Of a stretch of DNA of 64,000 bases, positions 24,645 through 35,289 are shown piece by piece (within the stretch, counting starts at the first letter, position 1; the number at the start of each line of letters is the position of its first letter). Location: contig QJNS01000036.1 in the NCBI GenBank assembly GCA_004154925.1, forward strand, positions 310,001 to 374,000, written 5' to 3'. The notes below the pieces were generated by a model that made no database searches, had not been told where the DNA came from, and saw only the letters and a program-made list of their open reading frames with translations. This stretch comes from Monosporascus cannonballus (taxonomy: Eukaryota; Ascomycota; Sordariomycetes; Xylariales). Both the position numbers and the translations under genes were made by a program.

Positions 24645-26405
24645 TTAAAGATCCTTTAACTCGAAGCGTTTCCTCAGGTATTCGCCGTACCTTATCAGAA
24701 TAACCGCCACAGGCAGGAGTGCAATGGCGATGAACCCCAGTAGCGAGTTCCCCCAGCCTAAGCCGAGCTTCTCGTACATCGGGAGACCGGCGAGGGGCAC
24801 AAAGGCGCCGGCGATGGATCGAACGACTGTGTTAGAGGCCAGCGCGGAGGCAGCATAGATGGAAAAGGCGTCGACGAGGTAAAGCTGGACTCCCATAAAG
24901 ACCATCAGGTTCCCTACACCGATGATACCAGTACTGATAATTGGCACGATCCAGTGGACCTTGTATTCGGCCGTCCAGCCATAGATGAACAGGCCGATGG
25001 GGAGAAGCGTGGCACCAAAGGGAAGAGGCTGGAGACGGTGCTCAGGCTTCATGCCCATCTTGTTGCCGTCCGCGTCGGTCTCGACCGCCTTCTTCGCCAA
25101 GTACTTGTCCGATGACATGCTGAAGAGGGCCAGGCCGATCATGCTTCCCACGCCGAGGCCGAGATATGAAAGACCCACGGTGCTGGTGGAGAAACCATAG
25201 GTTTTCATAAAGACGTTGGTGAAGGTAGTAAAGAGCAGGTAGAGATACGAGTAGACGATAGCTAAGTAGACGGCCATGATGGCGACAACAGGAGAGAAGA
25301 AAAGCATCCTGAATGGGCGCACGATACCGCGCTTGAAATAGTCGGTGGCGGACAGGCCAACGTCCAACTTCGAGCGTAGGAGCTGGTTGCTAGTCTCCTT
25401 GCGCAGCCTGGCCGCCTTACGCTCAAGTACGACGGGGGCATAGCTTTCCTTCATAACGACGAGCATCGTCAGCGCAAGAGCGCCTCCCAGAATGACCAGC
25501 AGCCAGAACGCCCATCTCCACCCCTTCGCGTCGGTCAGGAACCCGCCGCCCACGGGACCTATGATCGGACCTAGGAGCGGTCCTATGCTGAACGCAGCCA
25601 TGGCTCCGCCGCGCTTAGACTGCTCAATCATGTCTGCGATCGTGCCTCCGCCGTTCGTCATGGGCGCGGAGCCGAAGATGCCGCAGAGGAACCGGAAGAC
25701 TATGAGGGAGTTCAGCGAAGGCGCGAGTGCGCAGCCGATGGTGAACGTTACGAAGCCGATATTCCCAATGTGGTAGATCGGGACGCGGCCGTATATCTCT
25801 GACAAGGGGGCGAGGATCATCGGCCCGGCTGCAAAACCCAGCACATAGACCGAGACGACGAAAGACGCCAGCTCCAGCGAGGTGGATCCGAACTCGGCCA
25901 TCACCTGCGGCACACCCGGAGCAAAGATAGCTGCGCGATACTCAGTATAAGCCGAGCCGGAGATCAGGTGTCAGAATGACTTACATGAAGCTAGCGGCGA
26001 CACGAGCGTCATGGCGCTGACACATCCAACGTTAAGCGCCTTCCTCCACCCGGGCCAGTTATACGGGTTCTCAGGATCGTCCGCGCCGTCCCACCACACC
26101 ACATTAGTATCATCCATACTCTTGTCACTGTCCTCATCGTCGTTATCGGCGGGAGCGCCACTAGCCGGCCCCTTCTCCAGGTCGTTCTCCGGCTTCCTGG
26201 CATCCAACTTTCCCCGCCGCGACGCTATGGACTGCCTCCGCCTCCGCTCTCCTCTCTCGTCTAGTACGTATCCCACGTTTGACGGTATATCTGCATCGTG
26301 TCCCTCATCTATGGCCTGGCTGATCTTCTTCTCGAGCGGCAGAGTCGTGTCGACGTCGCTACCCGCCTTCGCCGTCGCAGTTGTGGAAGCCGCGCTGGAC
26401 GCCAT
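24645..26405 (-). CDS. MFS transporter, DHA1-type drug:H+ antiporter-like, two exons
   Basis: Predicted product of 568 residues from two exons: 26405-25985 and 25930-24645 (stop TAA at 24647-24645). The start ATG at 26405-26403 opens a long hydrophilic, probably cytosolic N-terminus (about residues 1-122) with WDGADDPENPYNWP at 105-118, a block common in fungal DHA1/polyamine-type transporters. About 12 membrane segments follow. Motif A-like LAPLSEIYGR is at 181-189, RFLCGIFGSAP near 220, and the antiporter motif C-like GPLLGPIIGPVGGG at 257-270. The family exports drugs, polyamines or fungal metabolites across the plasma membrane; the substrate here is unknown. The frame is intact with normal codon use, unlike the surrounding repeats. 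Splicing at a GT...AG intron gives SSIFAPGVPQVM, as expected for the family. The neighbouring hydrolase is a pseudogene, so no cluster can be claimed. Confidence 0.92.
25931..25984 (-). other. Spliceosomal intron of the MFS gene (54 bp)
   Basis: Minus strand GTAAGT...GCGCAG, 54 bp, with a CTGAC branch-point-like motif. It splits codon 141. Removing it joins ...LVSPLAS to SIFAPGVPQVMAEF in frame; reading through would give a stop shortly after the first exon. Size and splice signals are typical of filamentous ascomycetes. Confidence 0.88.
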
Positions 26406-28010
26406 GATAGGCCTTCGGGATGGAGCCTTGAGTCATCATTAGTCATACTGTTGGCTCCAATTATATTTTCCCCATGGGGAGTTTATGTGAAGGTGTCGAC
26501 GCCAGAGACGTTGAAGAATAGGGACAATCACCTACTTATACGGCCTTTTTGAGTTTAGGTCGCCAAGCTGAGACCTTGGCTAACGATGATTCGTCGAGTG
26601 GCGTTTTCGTTCAGGGCGCAAGTAACTTTATCGAGTGCCAAGTTCAAGCCTCATGCAAGTCATATGTGCCGATACAACGGGTGGCTCAACTATGCTGCAG
26701 GAATTTTCGGTTCTTGCTTGGCCTTTGGAGAGACATTCTACGAAAGTAGAAAAAGGGAAAATCCCAATAACTAGTTGGTTAAGTAGACATGGGACAGGGT
26801 CGGGGTGGTACTCGGTTCGGGGCTTCGGGGCCGGGGGCATCGGCTCATAGAATAGAGTCTTTCTTGCGCCTGAGTCGATGCAAATCGTAGGATCCATATT
26901 CAGTTCTTCTAGAACGCTTATTCGCTGTAGCCCCGGTTAAACCTTGCTCTTTTGTGCCTTTCGGGGGTTGGTAATCAACAGACGTCCCAGGTTAAATGTA
27001 TCCGGAACCGGATCACTATGCATAAATGGGTTCACTAAGTTCAAGATGTGCGAAAGCGAGGAGCAAGTCGGAGTTAAACGTGCATAAGCGTGCATATTCC
27101 TCCTTATTCAGTGCTAAAATCCGTCTCGGCGAGTTCCCGTTCCGGGGTATGCTGATCAATACCTACCGTTTAGCAAAAGTTATGCTCATGAGTCGGAGTT
27201 TCAACAAAGCCGGACCGACGATCCTGTCAATTTTCGCTACTCGTTTGCTGGGAATGCCAAACCGGCTAACACGGCAAGCTTTACGGGACTCAGCAGGCCG
27301 ACTACTTAGTGGTGTTTATGTAGGTTCTATAAGGGTACTTACTGAGAATGATCACGACGCGATATGATTTGTGGTTTGTGCAACTTCATAAGATTTGAAT
27401 CAGCGACAACTTAGAATGGTGAGGCATGGGGTAACGGACCTGGACGCGTATGGCTGGTCCTCCCCCCGCAAGGTGCAATTTGCGAAGTGCTCCATAAACG
27501 GATCGGACTTGCCGGCCCTATTCGGCCTCGGCCGCCAAAGTCCTCGTGGTCGTTTGGCGGGAGGCCTGACATAAGAGAAGGCGGCTGCGGAGTTCGGTTT
27601 AGATCCAGTAGCGTTTTCAACTCCGACAACCCGACGCTACCTGCGTAGTTGTTCCTAGCGCAATGCCTGCTGTGACGAAGATGATGCTAAACACAGCCCC
27701 GGCATCGCCCCTCACCCCACCAACGCTGGAGGCGAGAGCGTCATCTAGCGGCGGGGATGAATCACGGTTACAAGTCGGCCTCGGATCCTCGATGACCTAT
27801 GAAAATGCGGCGAGTTTGCTTGGGGTTCGCTGGCGGCACCGGACTTGGAACGCCATATCGAAACCGTCATGAAAGAATGACACCTGCCTGGAATGGCCGT
27901 CGCCTTAATTGATGGGGACCAGAGTTGGTCTAAATTATGGCTCTTCTTGCATAACTACTCCTGTAGACAGTCCAAGGTACTGTTCCCGTAATATCGTCTG
28001 GAAGAGATCG
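26406..28010. other. GC-balanced intergenic region, no gene recognised
   Basis: About 1.6 kb upstream of the MFS gene. It holds several short open frames (longest 113 codons at 27026-27367 plus; 72 codons at 27411-27629 minus; 69 codons at 27663-27872 plus), none with a motif or composition I recognise. Little RIP is evident. It must include the MFS promoter; an AT-rich AAAATATAATTGG about 60 bases upstream of the start (minus strand) could serve as a core promoter but is not diagnostic. Some of it may be decayed coding sequence. Confidence 0.55.
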
Positions 28011-28014
28011 TCCG

Positions 28015-29403
28015 CCCAAGTGATATCGGCTTCAGTCGTGTTCAGGGCTTCGGGTACGCGGCTCTACCCAGCACTTCGGCGACTCCTCACATGCTGTTCT
28101 ATACGGGAAGTAAAACCGGGTCGATGACGGCCGCGGCGCTGCCCCTGCTCATAATATAACTCTTCGGACTACTCGGACATCACGAAGACGAGGCCCATCT
28201 CACTGCTGCGCGAGGATTTCGTCCTCGGCGACGAATGGAGCACAAACCATATCACCGTCGACGACGCGCTGAGCCACCGGACGGGCTATCCGCGCCACGA
28301 TCCCGCGGTGACGGGCTCGGCCCGGAACAGCGTGCGCAACCTCCGCAACCTGCCCATGTCTGCCGAGCCTCAGGCCGGGTACCAGTACAGCAACAAGATG
28401 TACGGCGCGGTCGGTTGCCTGATGGAGACCTTAACAAGTTCCCGGATGGGTGGCTTCTTCCACTCGCAGCTATAGGGGCCATGAGCGTCAGCGAGACCTG
28501 CCTCGGCCTGCGGGATGCGTAGGGAAGCGGGTATTTCCTCGCCAACGAGTAGTACTACTACAACAGCACGGAGTGGTGTGTCTCGCACCCCACGCTTGTC
28601 GCTTCGGATGTAGAGGGTACGGGTTCCATCACCTTCTCGGTCGTGTTCGACTACGCCAAGTACCTCCCTGTAATGGTGACGGAGGCGGGTGTCATGTCAA
28701 AGGCCGGACACCGGGAGCTGAAGACGCCGAGGATGCTCAAGGCGCTCTTCCCACAACCCTTCATCTGATATGCGAGCTACGCGTTCGGGTGGCAGCGCTC
28801 CGTTTTCAGGGCGACGAGATGTACCTGCACGCGGACCAGTCGGGGACATTCGTCTCGATCGTGCTGATAGTCCTGTCCAAACACTTCGGCGTCGTGGCCT
28901 TCCAGAACACAAACTCGCCCCCCACGCAATTGGTGGCCAGTAACGCTCTATATGGTCACTTCGGGGTACCGGAAGCCGGCAGATTCGATTTCGAGACGCA
29001 ATACGTCCTCTGTCCCGACTATTACTCATGCCGTCCAATGTAACATCGCGATCTAACATTTCCGCAGATACAGTGAAGAAAAGCAGGCCCGCCGCCAATA
29101 TATGGCGAAGTGCGCGCAGATTATCTACCCATCCCTGCCAGAGCCTCCTCCTCCTCCGGCCCTCCCTTTGGCCAATTACACCGGTGAGTACCGCAATGCA
29201 GGCTACGGAAAGGGGACTGTCTTCCTTCACCGCGATGACGATCACGATCCCGAATCTCCCGATATATCACCAGAAAGCGGGACGCAATGCCAGCTCCGCG
29301 TTAAGCCGGGACAACCCCTGGATCAGGGGTTAATGAAGGTAAACGTGTATCTAAAGCACGTGTCGGATGACTTTTTGGCTCGGTCGGGTTGCTTATACGG
29401 AAC
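28015..29403 (+). pseudogene. Beta-lactamase-family serine hydrolase pseudogene
   Basis: Remains of a fungal serine hydrolase of the class C beta-lactamase/esterase family, spread over at least four frame changes. Blocks in order: TPHMLFYTGSKTGSMTAAAL (28082-28141), where the nucleophile motif S-x-x-K should be and the Lys is displaced; ISLLREDFVLGDEWST then HITVDDALSHRTGYPRHDP (28196-28290); YQYSNKMYGAVGCLMETL (28381-28434), the Tyr motif region; GTGSITFSVVFDYAKYL; HRELKTPRMLKALFPQPF (28711-28764); GDEMYLHADQSGTFVS (28810-28857), where the third active-site motif H-S/T-G-G is lost; and a C-terminal domain LPLANYTGEYRNAGYGKGTV (29165-29224). TAG and TGA stops interrupt it (for example 28517-28519, 28547-28549). 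Decay is by indels and mixed substitutions in GC-rich sequence, not by RIP. Substrate unknown. Confidence 0.85.
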
Positions 29404-29876
29404 TCGATAGTCAGGATGTCATATTTGCTTGCGCAAGAGCTCAGTTTAGGTCGATGCCAGTGGTACAGTCACACATTTTTGGGATTGGCATCCGGCAAGG
29501 GGGAGATAATGTACCTCTTGTGTAGTATGAAAAAGTCAGTAAAGAGACAATCTACTCAGGCTAGTATTTCCTGTATTGCATGGAGAGCTCTAAAGGAGCA
29601 GTTTGTATTAGAAACGTGCATGTAGTGCCTATGTCGGGCTTGTTACACTATGAGGTCTAACGAATACTTGAAATCGAGTTGTTCCTTGTCGGCACACTTA
29701 CATAACTCCGGCTGCAAAGCTAACGCCGCATACCATGTCCAATGACGAACTTATCATACTAGCAAATCCATGCAACGTGCTATACTCCATCGCCACGGCA
29801 CATCATCGACAACGCAGATCAAATGGACTCCGTCCCTGTGCATCACTACAAACTATTGATAGCGCCTGGTAGGAAC
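29404..29876. other. GC-balanced flank of copia D insertion
   Basis: No recognisable gene; an open frame of 78 codons at 29389-29625 has no known motif. It ends with GGAAC (29872-29876), the target duplicated when copia D inserted. Before that insertion this sequence was contiguous with 50419 onward. Confidence 0.65.
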
Positions 29877-30117
29877 TGTGAGACCCTGACATCACACACA
29901 GAAGCATATAACTAAAGAAGAAATGTATTAAAGGTTGCCTTGACCTCTCGAAGGTCCTAGCTAGAAAGTGAGGGTAGCGAACTCTCTTTTTATACACGTA
30001 AATACAACTGTAGCTAAGAGGAAAAGATACCGGGGGTGCATAAAGTAGCCTCGTTTCAGGAGGTGATCAAACTAAGCCAAGGCTTGGCTATTTGATCGAC
30101 TTCAGCTGGGTCTAACA
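29877..30117 (-). repeat. Copia D 3' LTR (241 bp)
   Basis: Starts TGTGAGACCCTGAC and ends GGGTCTAACA on the plus strand. It is nearly identical to 50174-50413 in its last ~120 bp, which include an inverted repeat (GATCAAACTAAGCCAAG / GCTTGGCTATTTGATC, about 30065-30098). Confidence 0.9.
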
Positions 30118-30240
30118 CACCCCCCCAGCTGTTAGGAAACAACAGCTAAAGCTATCACGATACCAAACAATTGCCCAAAAAGGAAATACCGTAGTAATTA
30201 ATTTTTTTTAAAAAATAAACACAAAAAAGGCGGATTCCGC
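30118..30240 (-). other. Copia D 3' untranslated end and polypurine tract
   Basis: Internal sequence of D between the 3' LTR and the hAT-like insertion. It has a C7 run (polypurine tract on the minus strand) and a small hairpin AGCTGTT/AACAGCT near 30128-30148. It ends with the first copy of the 8-bp duplication GATTCCGC (30233-30240). Confidence 0.6.
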
Positions 30241-31755
30241 TTGCCTCATTAAAATCAGGCCTTATTTTAAAGGTTGCGGCTGCACCGTAGGCGCAGCTGT
30301 GGCTAAGTAGCTTTTAGTACCAGGCTAACCTAATTTGGAAAACCCCATAAAAAATAACAAATCCTTCAAAATAGGGCTCAATGGTAAATTGTGATTTTTT
30401 AGCTCCGTTTGGTACGTTTCTATATAAAGTTTTCAAAATTTATTTTAAAAATTTATAAATATAGCAATAATAAAAAATATTTAGAAAATAACAAAAATTA
30501 ATATTATATAAAGTTTTAAAAATTTTTTAAACCGTATATATAATTTCTAAATCGGGGTTACATTAGTGGAGATATTAAAAAAATTTTTTGGATTAATGCA
30601 TATTTTTTAACCGGAACGCCCTTACGGCCGCGATAACGCGACCACCGTATATAACATTTTGTTATGGGCCTTTTAAAAGTAATTCAATATGGGAAAAGCC
30701 TATTTGGCTATGTTTTTGTCCGTATGGGTTATGGTTATTATATTGCAGCTATAAAAGCATCTCGGATTTGGCTGCTCTTAATTTTTTTATAATTACGACG
30801 TAATAACGATAATCTGTACGGGCAAAAAAATTGCTAAACGAGTTTTTCCCATATTGAATATATTAGGGAAACCCGGCGTACGATAATACGACCGGTAATT
30901 ATGCTGTTATAGCTATAAAGGTATTACGGTTACCTATTTCCTGAACCTAAATTTAACCGTATCGGCCTTAATTTTAACCTAAAAAAATTAAAAAAGTTCC
31001 TGTATATATATTAACTTATATTCAATAAATATATCCAGTATTAGATTTATCGGACTTAAATTGGTTATGTTATAGCTATAAGGGCGTTCCGGATTTAATT
31101 GTTTATAACATTTTTATGGCTGCGACGTAATAACGATAATCCGTACGGGAAAATGCATAGCTGGACGGACTTTTCCCATATTGGATACCTTTGGAAAGCC
31201 CATAGCAAAATGCTGCATACGGTAATTATGTTATCACAGCCATAAGGGCATTCCGGATTTGGCTGCCCCCAACCTTCTTATAGCTACGACGTAATAACGA
31301 TAGCCCGTACGGGCAAAAGCATAGCTGGACGGGCTTTCCCATGCTAAATTACCCTTGGACGGCCCATAACAAAATGATGTACGCGGTATTTGCGCTGTCG
31401 CAGCCATAAAAGCGTTACGGTCGGTAAATTTCTTAAATTTTAACTTAACCATATTAGCCCTAATCTTTATCGAAAGAATTTGAAAACATTCCTATACGCG
31501 TAAAAGCTTTTATTCAACGTATATTAAAAAGATAAAAATTATTCGATTTAAATTGGTTGCAAAAATTAAAAAAATCGGTTATTTTATGAAAAAAAGTACA
31601 AAACGAAAGCGTTTTTGCGCAACTTTAACTTAGGCCTCGCTGGCTCTTTACAGGGATACGCTATTTGATTAGTTAATTTTAACGCCTTGGCGTAGTACAT
31701 AAAAGTACATCCAAAATAGAAACGAGCCAGCAAAGGTCTGAGCTAGCTGAGGTAA
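30241..31755 (+). mobile_element. hAT-like nonautonomous DNA element, 1.5 kb
   Basis: Flanked by a perfect 8-bp target-site duplication GATTCCGC (30233-30240 and 31756-31763), the size made by hAT transposases. Ends form a short inverted repeat, TTGCCTCA at the start and TTACCTCA (reverse complement) at the end. No transposase frame is visible; the interior is mainly tandem repeat. A second, inverted copy lies at 61687-63042 and confirms both ends. hAT membership is inferred from duplication size and end structure only. Confidence 0.72.
30740..31430 (+). repeat. Tandem ~165-bp repeats inside the hAT-like element
   Basis: A unit containing CGACGTAATAACGATA, CGTACGGG, TTTTCCCAT and GCTATAAAGGCGTTACGG recurs with that first block at about 30796, 31122 and 31287, i.e. 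spacings of about 326 and 165. A longer surrounding segment (about 30940-31060) is also repeated at about 31415-31560. Copies differ mainly by transitions. Confidence 0.75.
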
Positions 31756-31803
31756 GATTCCGCCAGAGCTTTGACATATTTAAAGCTGCGACAGAAGGGC
31801 TTC

Positions 31804-31968
31804 TGTCGGCTAGCAGGGGGTGCTCTAGCACCCTATATACGGAAGATTCCCTCTGATCGGAACATATATGTTCCGGGACTAGATCACCTTAAAGTGTAAT
31901 GCGCGTTCTAAAGCACCTGCAACTAGTTATTAATACATATATATAACTAATATCCTTTATATCTAATA
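31804..31968 (+). repeat. Copia B 5' LTR (165 bp)
   Basis: TGTCGGCTAGCAGG...ATCTAATA. It represents a second LTR subfamily, with palindromes GGGTGCT/AGCACCC and CGGAACATATATGTTCCG at positions equivalent to the two palindromes of the 16287 LTR. Confidence 0.9.
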
Positions 31969-33455
31969 ATTAAAGATTTTATTTGCTTAATTAAGGCATA
32001 TATTAATTCATTATTTATTATTAAAATAATATAAGTTATATATCAGTTATAATTATCGAAATACGTTAATAATAATAAAACCGACCGTACCGTTAACGTT
32101 CTTTGTTATTTATAAAGAACTTAAAAACTGGAATCGTTTTAAAGGCGACTTTTAATTTAAAGTATATGCGTTCGATATTTGGAATTATATCGATCTTAAT
32201 TAAAACTTTTAATAACTTATTAAACTTATAAAACCTAATATAACTTCTTATTTAAAAAGCGAATCCGTTATACGATATAAATTCATGCTTTAAGTAATTT
32301 CTTATTTATATTTATATTTTTCGGAAAAATTATCGAAAAAATCGATCATACCAGTTATTTAGCGAATACCTTTAAAATAACGACCGAAAGCAAATAAGCT
32401 TATAATTAGAACTTTACGGCGTATATTTACAAAAATCGGAAATACGATATCGTTTACAAAAACATTAACGACCTTACGAAATAAATTTTAAAATCGGTAT
32501 TTTTAAGAATTAAAAAAATTAATTTTTTGCTAGGAAAAAACTTATAAAAATATTACGCCAATTTGGGCGAATCCGGCAAAATAAATAATAACAAACTTTT
32601 AATTAATATTTAACGGAAATATTGCAAACGGTTAAAATATGCTTCGAAATTAATAAAGAAATTAAATGAATAAATCGTAAAATAACAAAAGATTATGGCC
32701 TAAAAAGAACGATATGGTATTTCGAAAACGAAAATAACGATTATATAGGTTAATAATTTATATATAATATTAACCCTTGTTATTAAAATCTGAATAAGTA
32801 TTTTCTAAATAATAAAAAAGGCCGAAATTAATAATGGTATAATTAATTATCAAAAAATAATAATAACTTTATTAAATTATTAAAATATAACGAATTTATA
32901 GCAATTATTAAAAAAAATATTAAAATAGCGTTTTTGACGTTTTACGGGATATTTGTAAATTCTTTTAACTAGAACGATTTTAATTAAAAAAATCTTAAAA
33001 TATTAATTTTTAATCGTGCAAAATAACTTTAAGCTGTAGGCCGAAATAAAGTAATGGTAAAAGTTCTTATATGGATTAAAATAATAATAAACAAAAACGT
33101 TAAAAAATTAAACGTATAGAGTATCCGTTATAAACTATACCTAATTAATTATTATATATTATTTAATTGTTATTATATATATTTTTAAAAAAAAGACCTT
33201 AAAAAGTTTCCGTTTTAATAATAAGATAATAATATATATATTTAAAAACGAATTTTTACCGATTAATTTTTAAAGGAAAAAATCGACCGCTTATCGAAAA
33301 CTATAAAAAAGCCTATTATATAAAAACTAAATTAAGTTTTTAAAGGAAATATAATAAATATTAATATATTTTTTATTTATTAATTAATATAACGTTATAA
33401 ATATTTTATTTTATGCCTTAAATATTTAATTATTTTAGGTTTAAAATTTACGATA

Positions 33456-33493
33456 ACGTACTACACCACCGAACGGCGCAAACCACCGAACGG
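33456..33493 (+). repeat. Left 38-bp terminal inverted repeat
   Basis: Begins ACGTACTACACCACCGAACG and pairs with 35290-35327. Contains a duplicated 12-bp motif ACCACCGAACGG. Confidence 0.92.
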
Positions 33494-33554
33494 CCCAATT
33501 TTTTCAACTTCTCAACCTTCTAACTTCAATTATAAGTTTCTCAACACCAACAAT

Positions 33555-35221
33555 ATGGAACGTCTTACAAAAAAAACTAGGATGAATTTAGCTATCCAGG
33601 CTAGAAAACGAGACCCGAAACTTAATTATGCGATACTTAGTTCTATATACGATATTGCCGAAACAACCTTAAAAGCCCAATATCACGGTCGATACGCCCG
33701 AACCAATACCACCCCCAATTTGCGAAAATTAACGCCGACCGAAAAAAAATCGATTGTCGAACGGATCTTTAATTTAGATACGCAAACGTTTCTTATCCGG
33801 CTTTAACATATTAAAAATATGGCAAATTTATTGCTAACCTAACGCGTTATAAAAGGCGTCGGAATTAACTGGGCGTTAAGATTTGTTAAACGGCAAAAAA
33901 AGTTCCAAACGTATCTAAATCAAAAAATCGATTACCAAAAAGTCTTATGCGAAAATCCAGATACGTTTCGCAAATGGTTCGAACTTATTCGAATTATAAT
34001 CGCGAAATACGGTATCGCAAAAAAGGATATATATAATTTCGACGAAACGGGCTTTTTGATAAGGCTTTTTATGGCAACAGGCATGGTAATTACTAGTGCT
34101 GAAAAACGTGGAAAACCTAGATAAACGTAATAAGGAAATCAGGAATAAGTAATAGTTATCCAAGCTGTTAATTCCCAAGGTTAGGTTTTACCTTTATTTA
34201 TTATTATAACGGGGAAAAACCACTTTAGATCTTGGTATAAAAAAAACCTATTATTAGCCGATTAAAAGGTCGGTTTGAATAATAATAATTAGATAACGAA
34301 CGAATTAAATCTAAAATAAATTTAACATTTTAACAAATATATTCGAACGTATACGAAAAAATCGAAATGTTTTTTTATCCTTAACGGTCATAAAAGCCAT
34401 TATTCGATAAAATTCGAAAAATATTATACGAATAACGGCATTATTACGTTTTGTATACCTGCCTATTTTTCCTATCGACTTTAACCTCTCGATATATCCT
34501 ATTTTTCCGTTTTAAAGCGTACGTATTCGCTTTATATCGAGAATTTAATATGACGTTACCATATTTATATCGCGAAAAAAAATTTCCTCGCCGGTTTTTA
34601 CGACGCGTTTAAAGCTGCCATAACGTCCGATAATATTAAATCCGGATTCGCAAAAGCTGGGTTTGTTTTATTCGATCTTAATAACGTCCTTTCCGATTTG
34701 GAAATTCCTCCAATTGTACCTATACTAACCGTTTCGCCGCTTACCTCCGCCGGTTCTATTTTTCCCCCCCTGCGAAAACCCTTAAAAATATCCGTAAAGC
34801 AATAAGGCAAGGACGTTATTTGCAAAGAAAAATCAGGAATTACCAGGGTAGCTCGCCGACAAAAATCGTGAAATCGGTTAATCTTTTAATAAAAAGTAAC
34901 TTGATACTTTGGCACCAAATTGCTCTTCTTACGGAAAAAACCGCCCAATTACGCAAAACGAACCATATCCTTAGCAAACGTCGGAAAATTAAAAATAAAC
35001 GTTTTCAGAAAGGAGGAATACTTATTATACAGGAGGGACAAGCTCTTCTGGCCGAAAAAGAAGGTAGTGGTAAAAAAATGCAGCTAATAGCGGTTAAGGG
35101 AAGTCGTCGCAAAAGGGTTGAAACGAAGGAACGGAGATATGGCGTTTGCAGCAAGCCCGGACATAATGCGCGTACTTATAAGGAAGCTGTAAATACGTCT
35201 AGCGAAGAAGAATCCGATTAA
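33555..35221 (+). pseudogene. Pogo/Fot1-type transposase, recently broken
   Basis: Starts at ATG 33555 in the first frame: MERLTKKTRMNLAIQARKRD, a psq-type helix-turn-helix, then a CENP-B/Tc5-type DNA-binding region (WALRFVKRQKKFQTYLNQK). The catalytic domain has YNFDETGF (about 34038-34061, first Asp present), LNGHKSH (second catalytic Asp changed to Asn, GAC to AAC) and PLDISYFSVLKRTYS (third Asp present). About a dozen stops interrupt it, mostly TAG and TAA. Around 34764-34770 a C7 run coincides with a frame change; the C-terminus then continues openly to 35221 and ends with a zinc-knuckle-like RRYGVCSKPGHNARTY-type block in which the last Cys is Tyr. Length and layout match intact fungal pogo transposases of about 550 residues. 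Confidence 0.88.
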
Positions 35222-35289
35222 TTTGAATTGATTTGATATGTTATGGTTGATTTATTTGACTTTGTTGTCGCGAGCTGCCAGAAAACGGT

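Noticed and set aside
26011..26442. 143-codon plus-strand frame, and others at 24985-25200 and 25492-25776
   Set aside because: They are antisense shadows of the MFS transporter exons, which have family motifs and a proper intron.
27026..27367. 113-codon plus-strand frame
   Set aside because: No domain, no recognisable composition and no context; treated as chance in GC-balanced DNA.
28697..29245. 182-codon minus-strand frame, and the 197-codon plus frame 28450-29043
   Set aside because: Both overlap the beta-lactamase-family pseudogene in other frames or across its frameshifts. Conserved blocks are readable only in the frames cited for the pseudogene; the 28450 frame captures part of it (GDEMYLHADQSGTF) but not as a real start.
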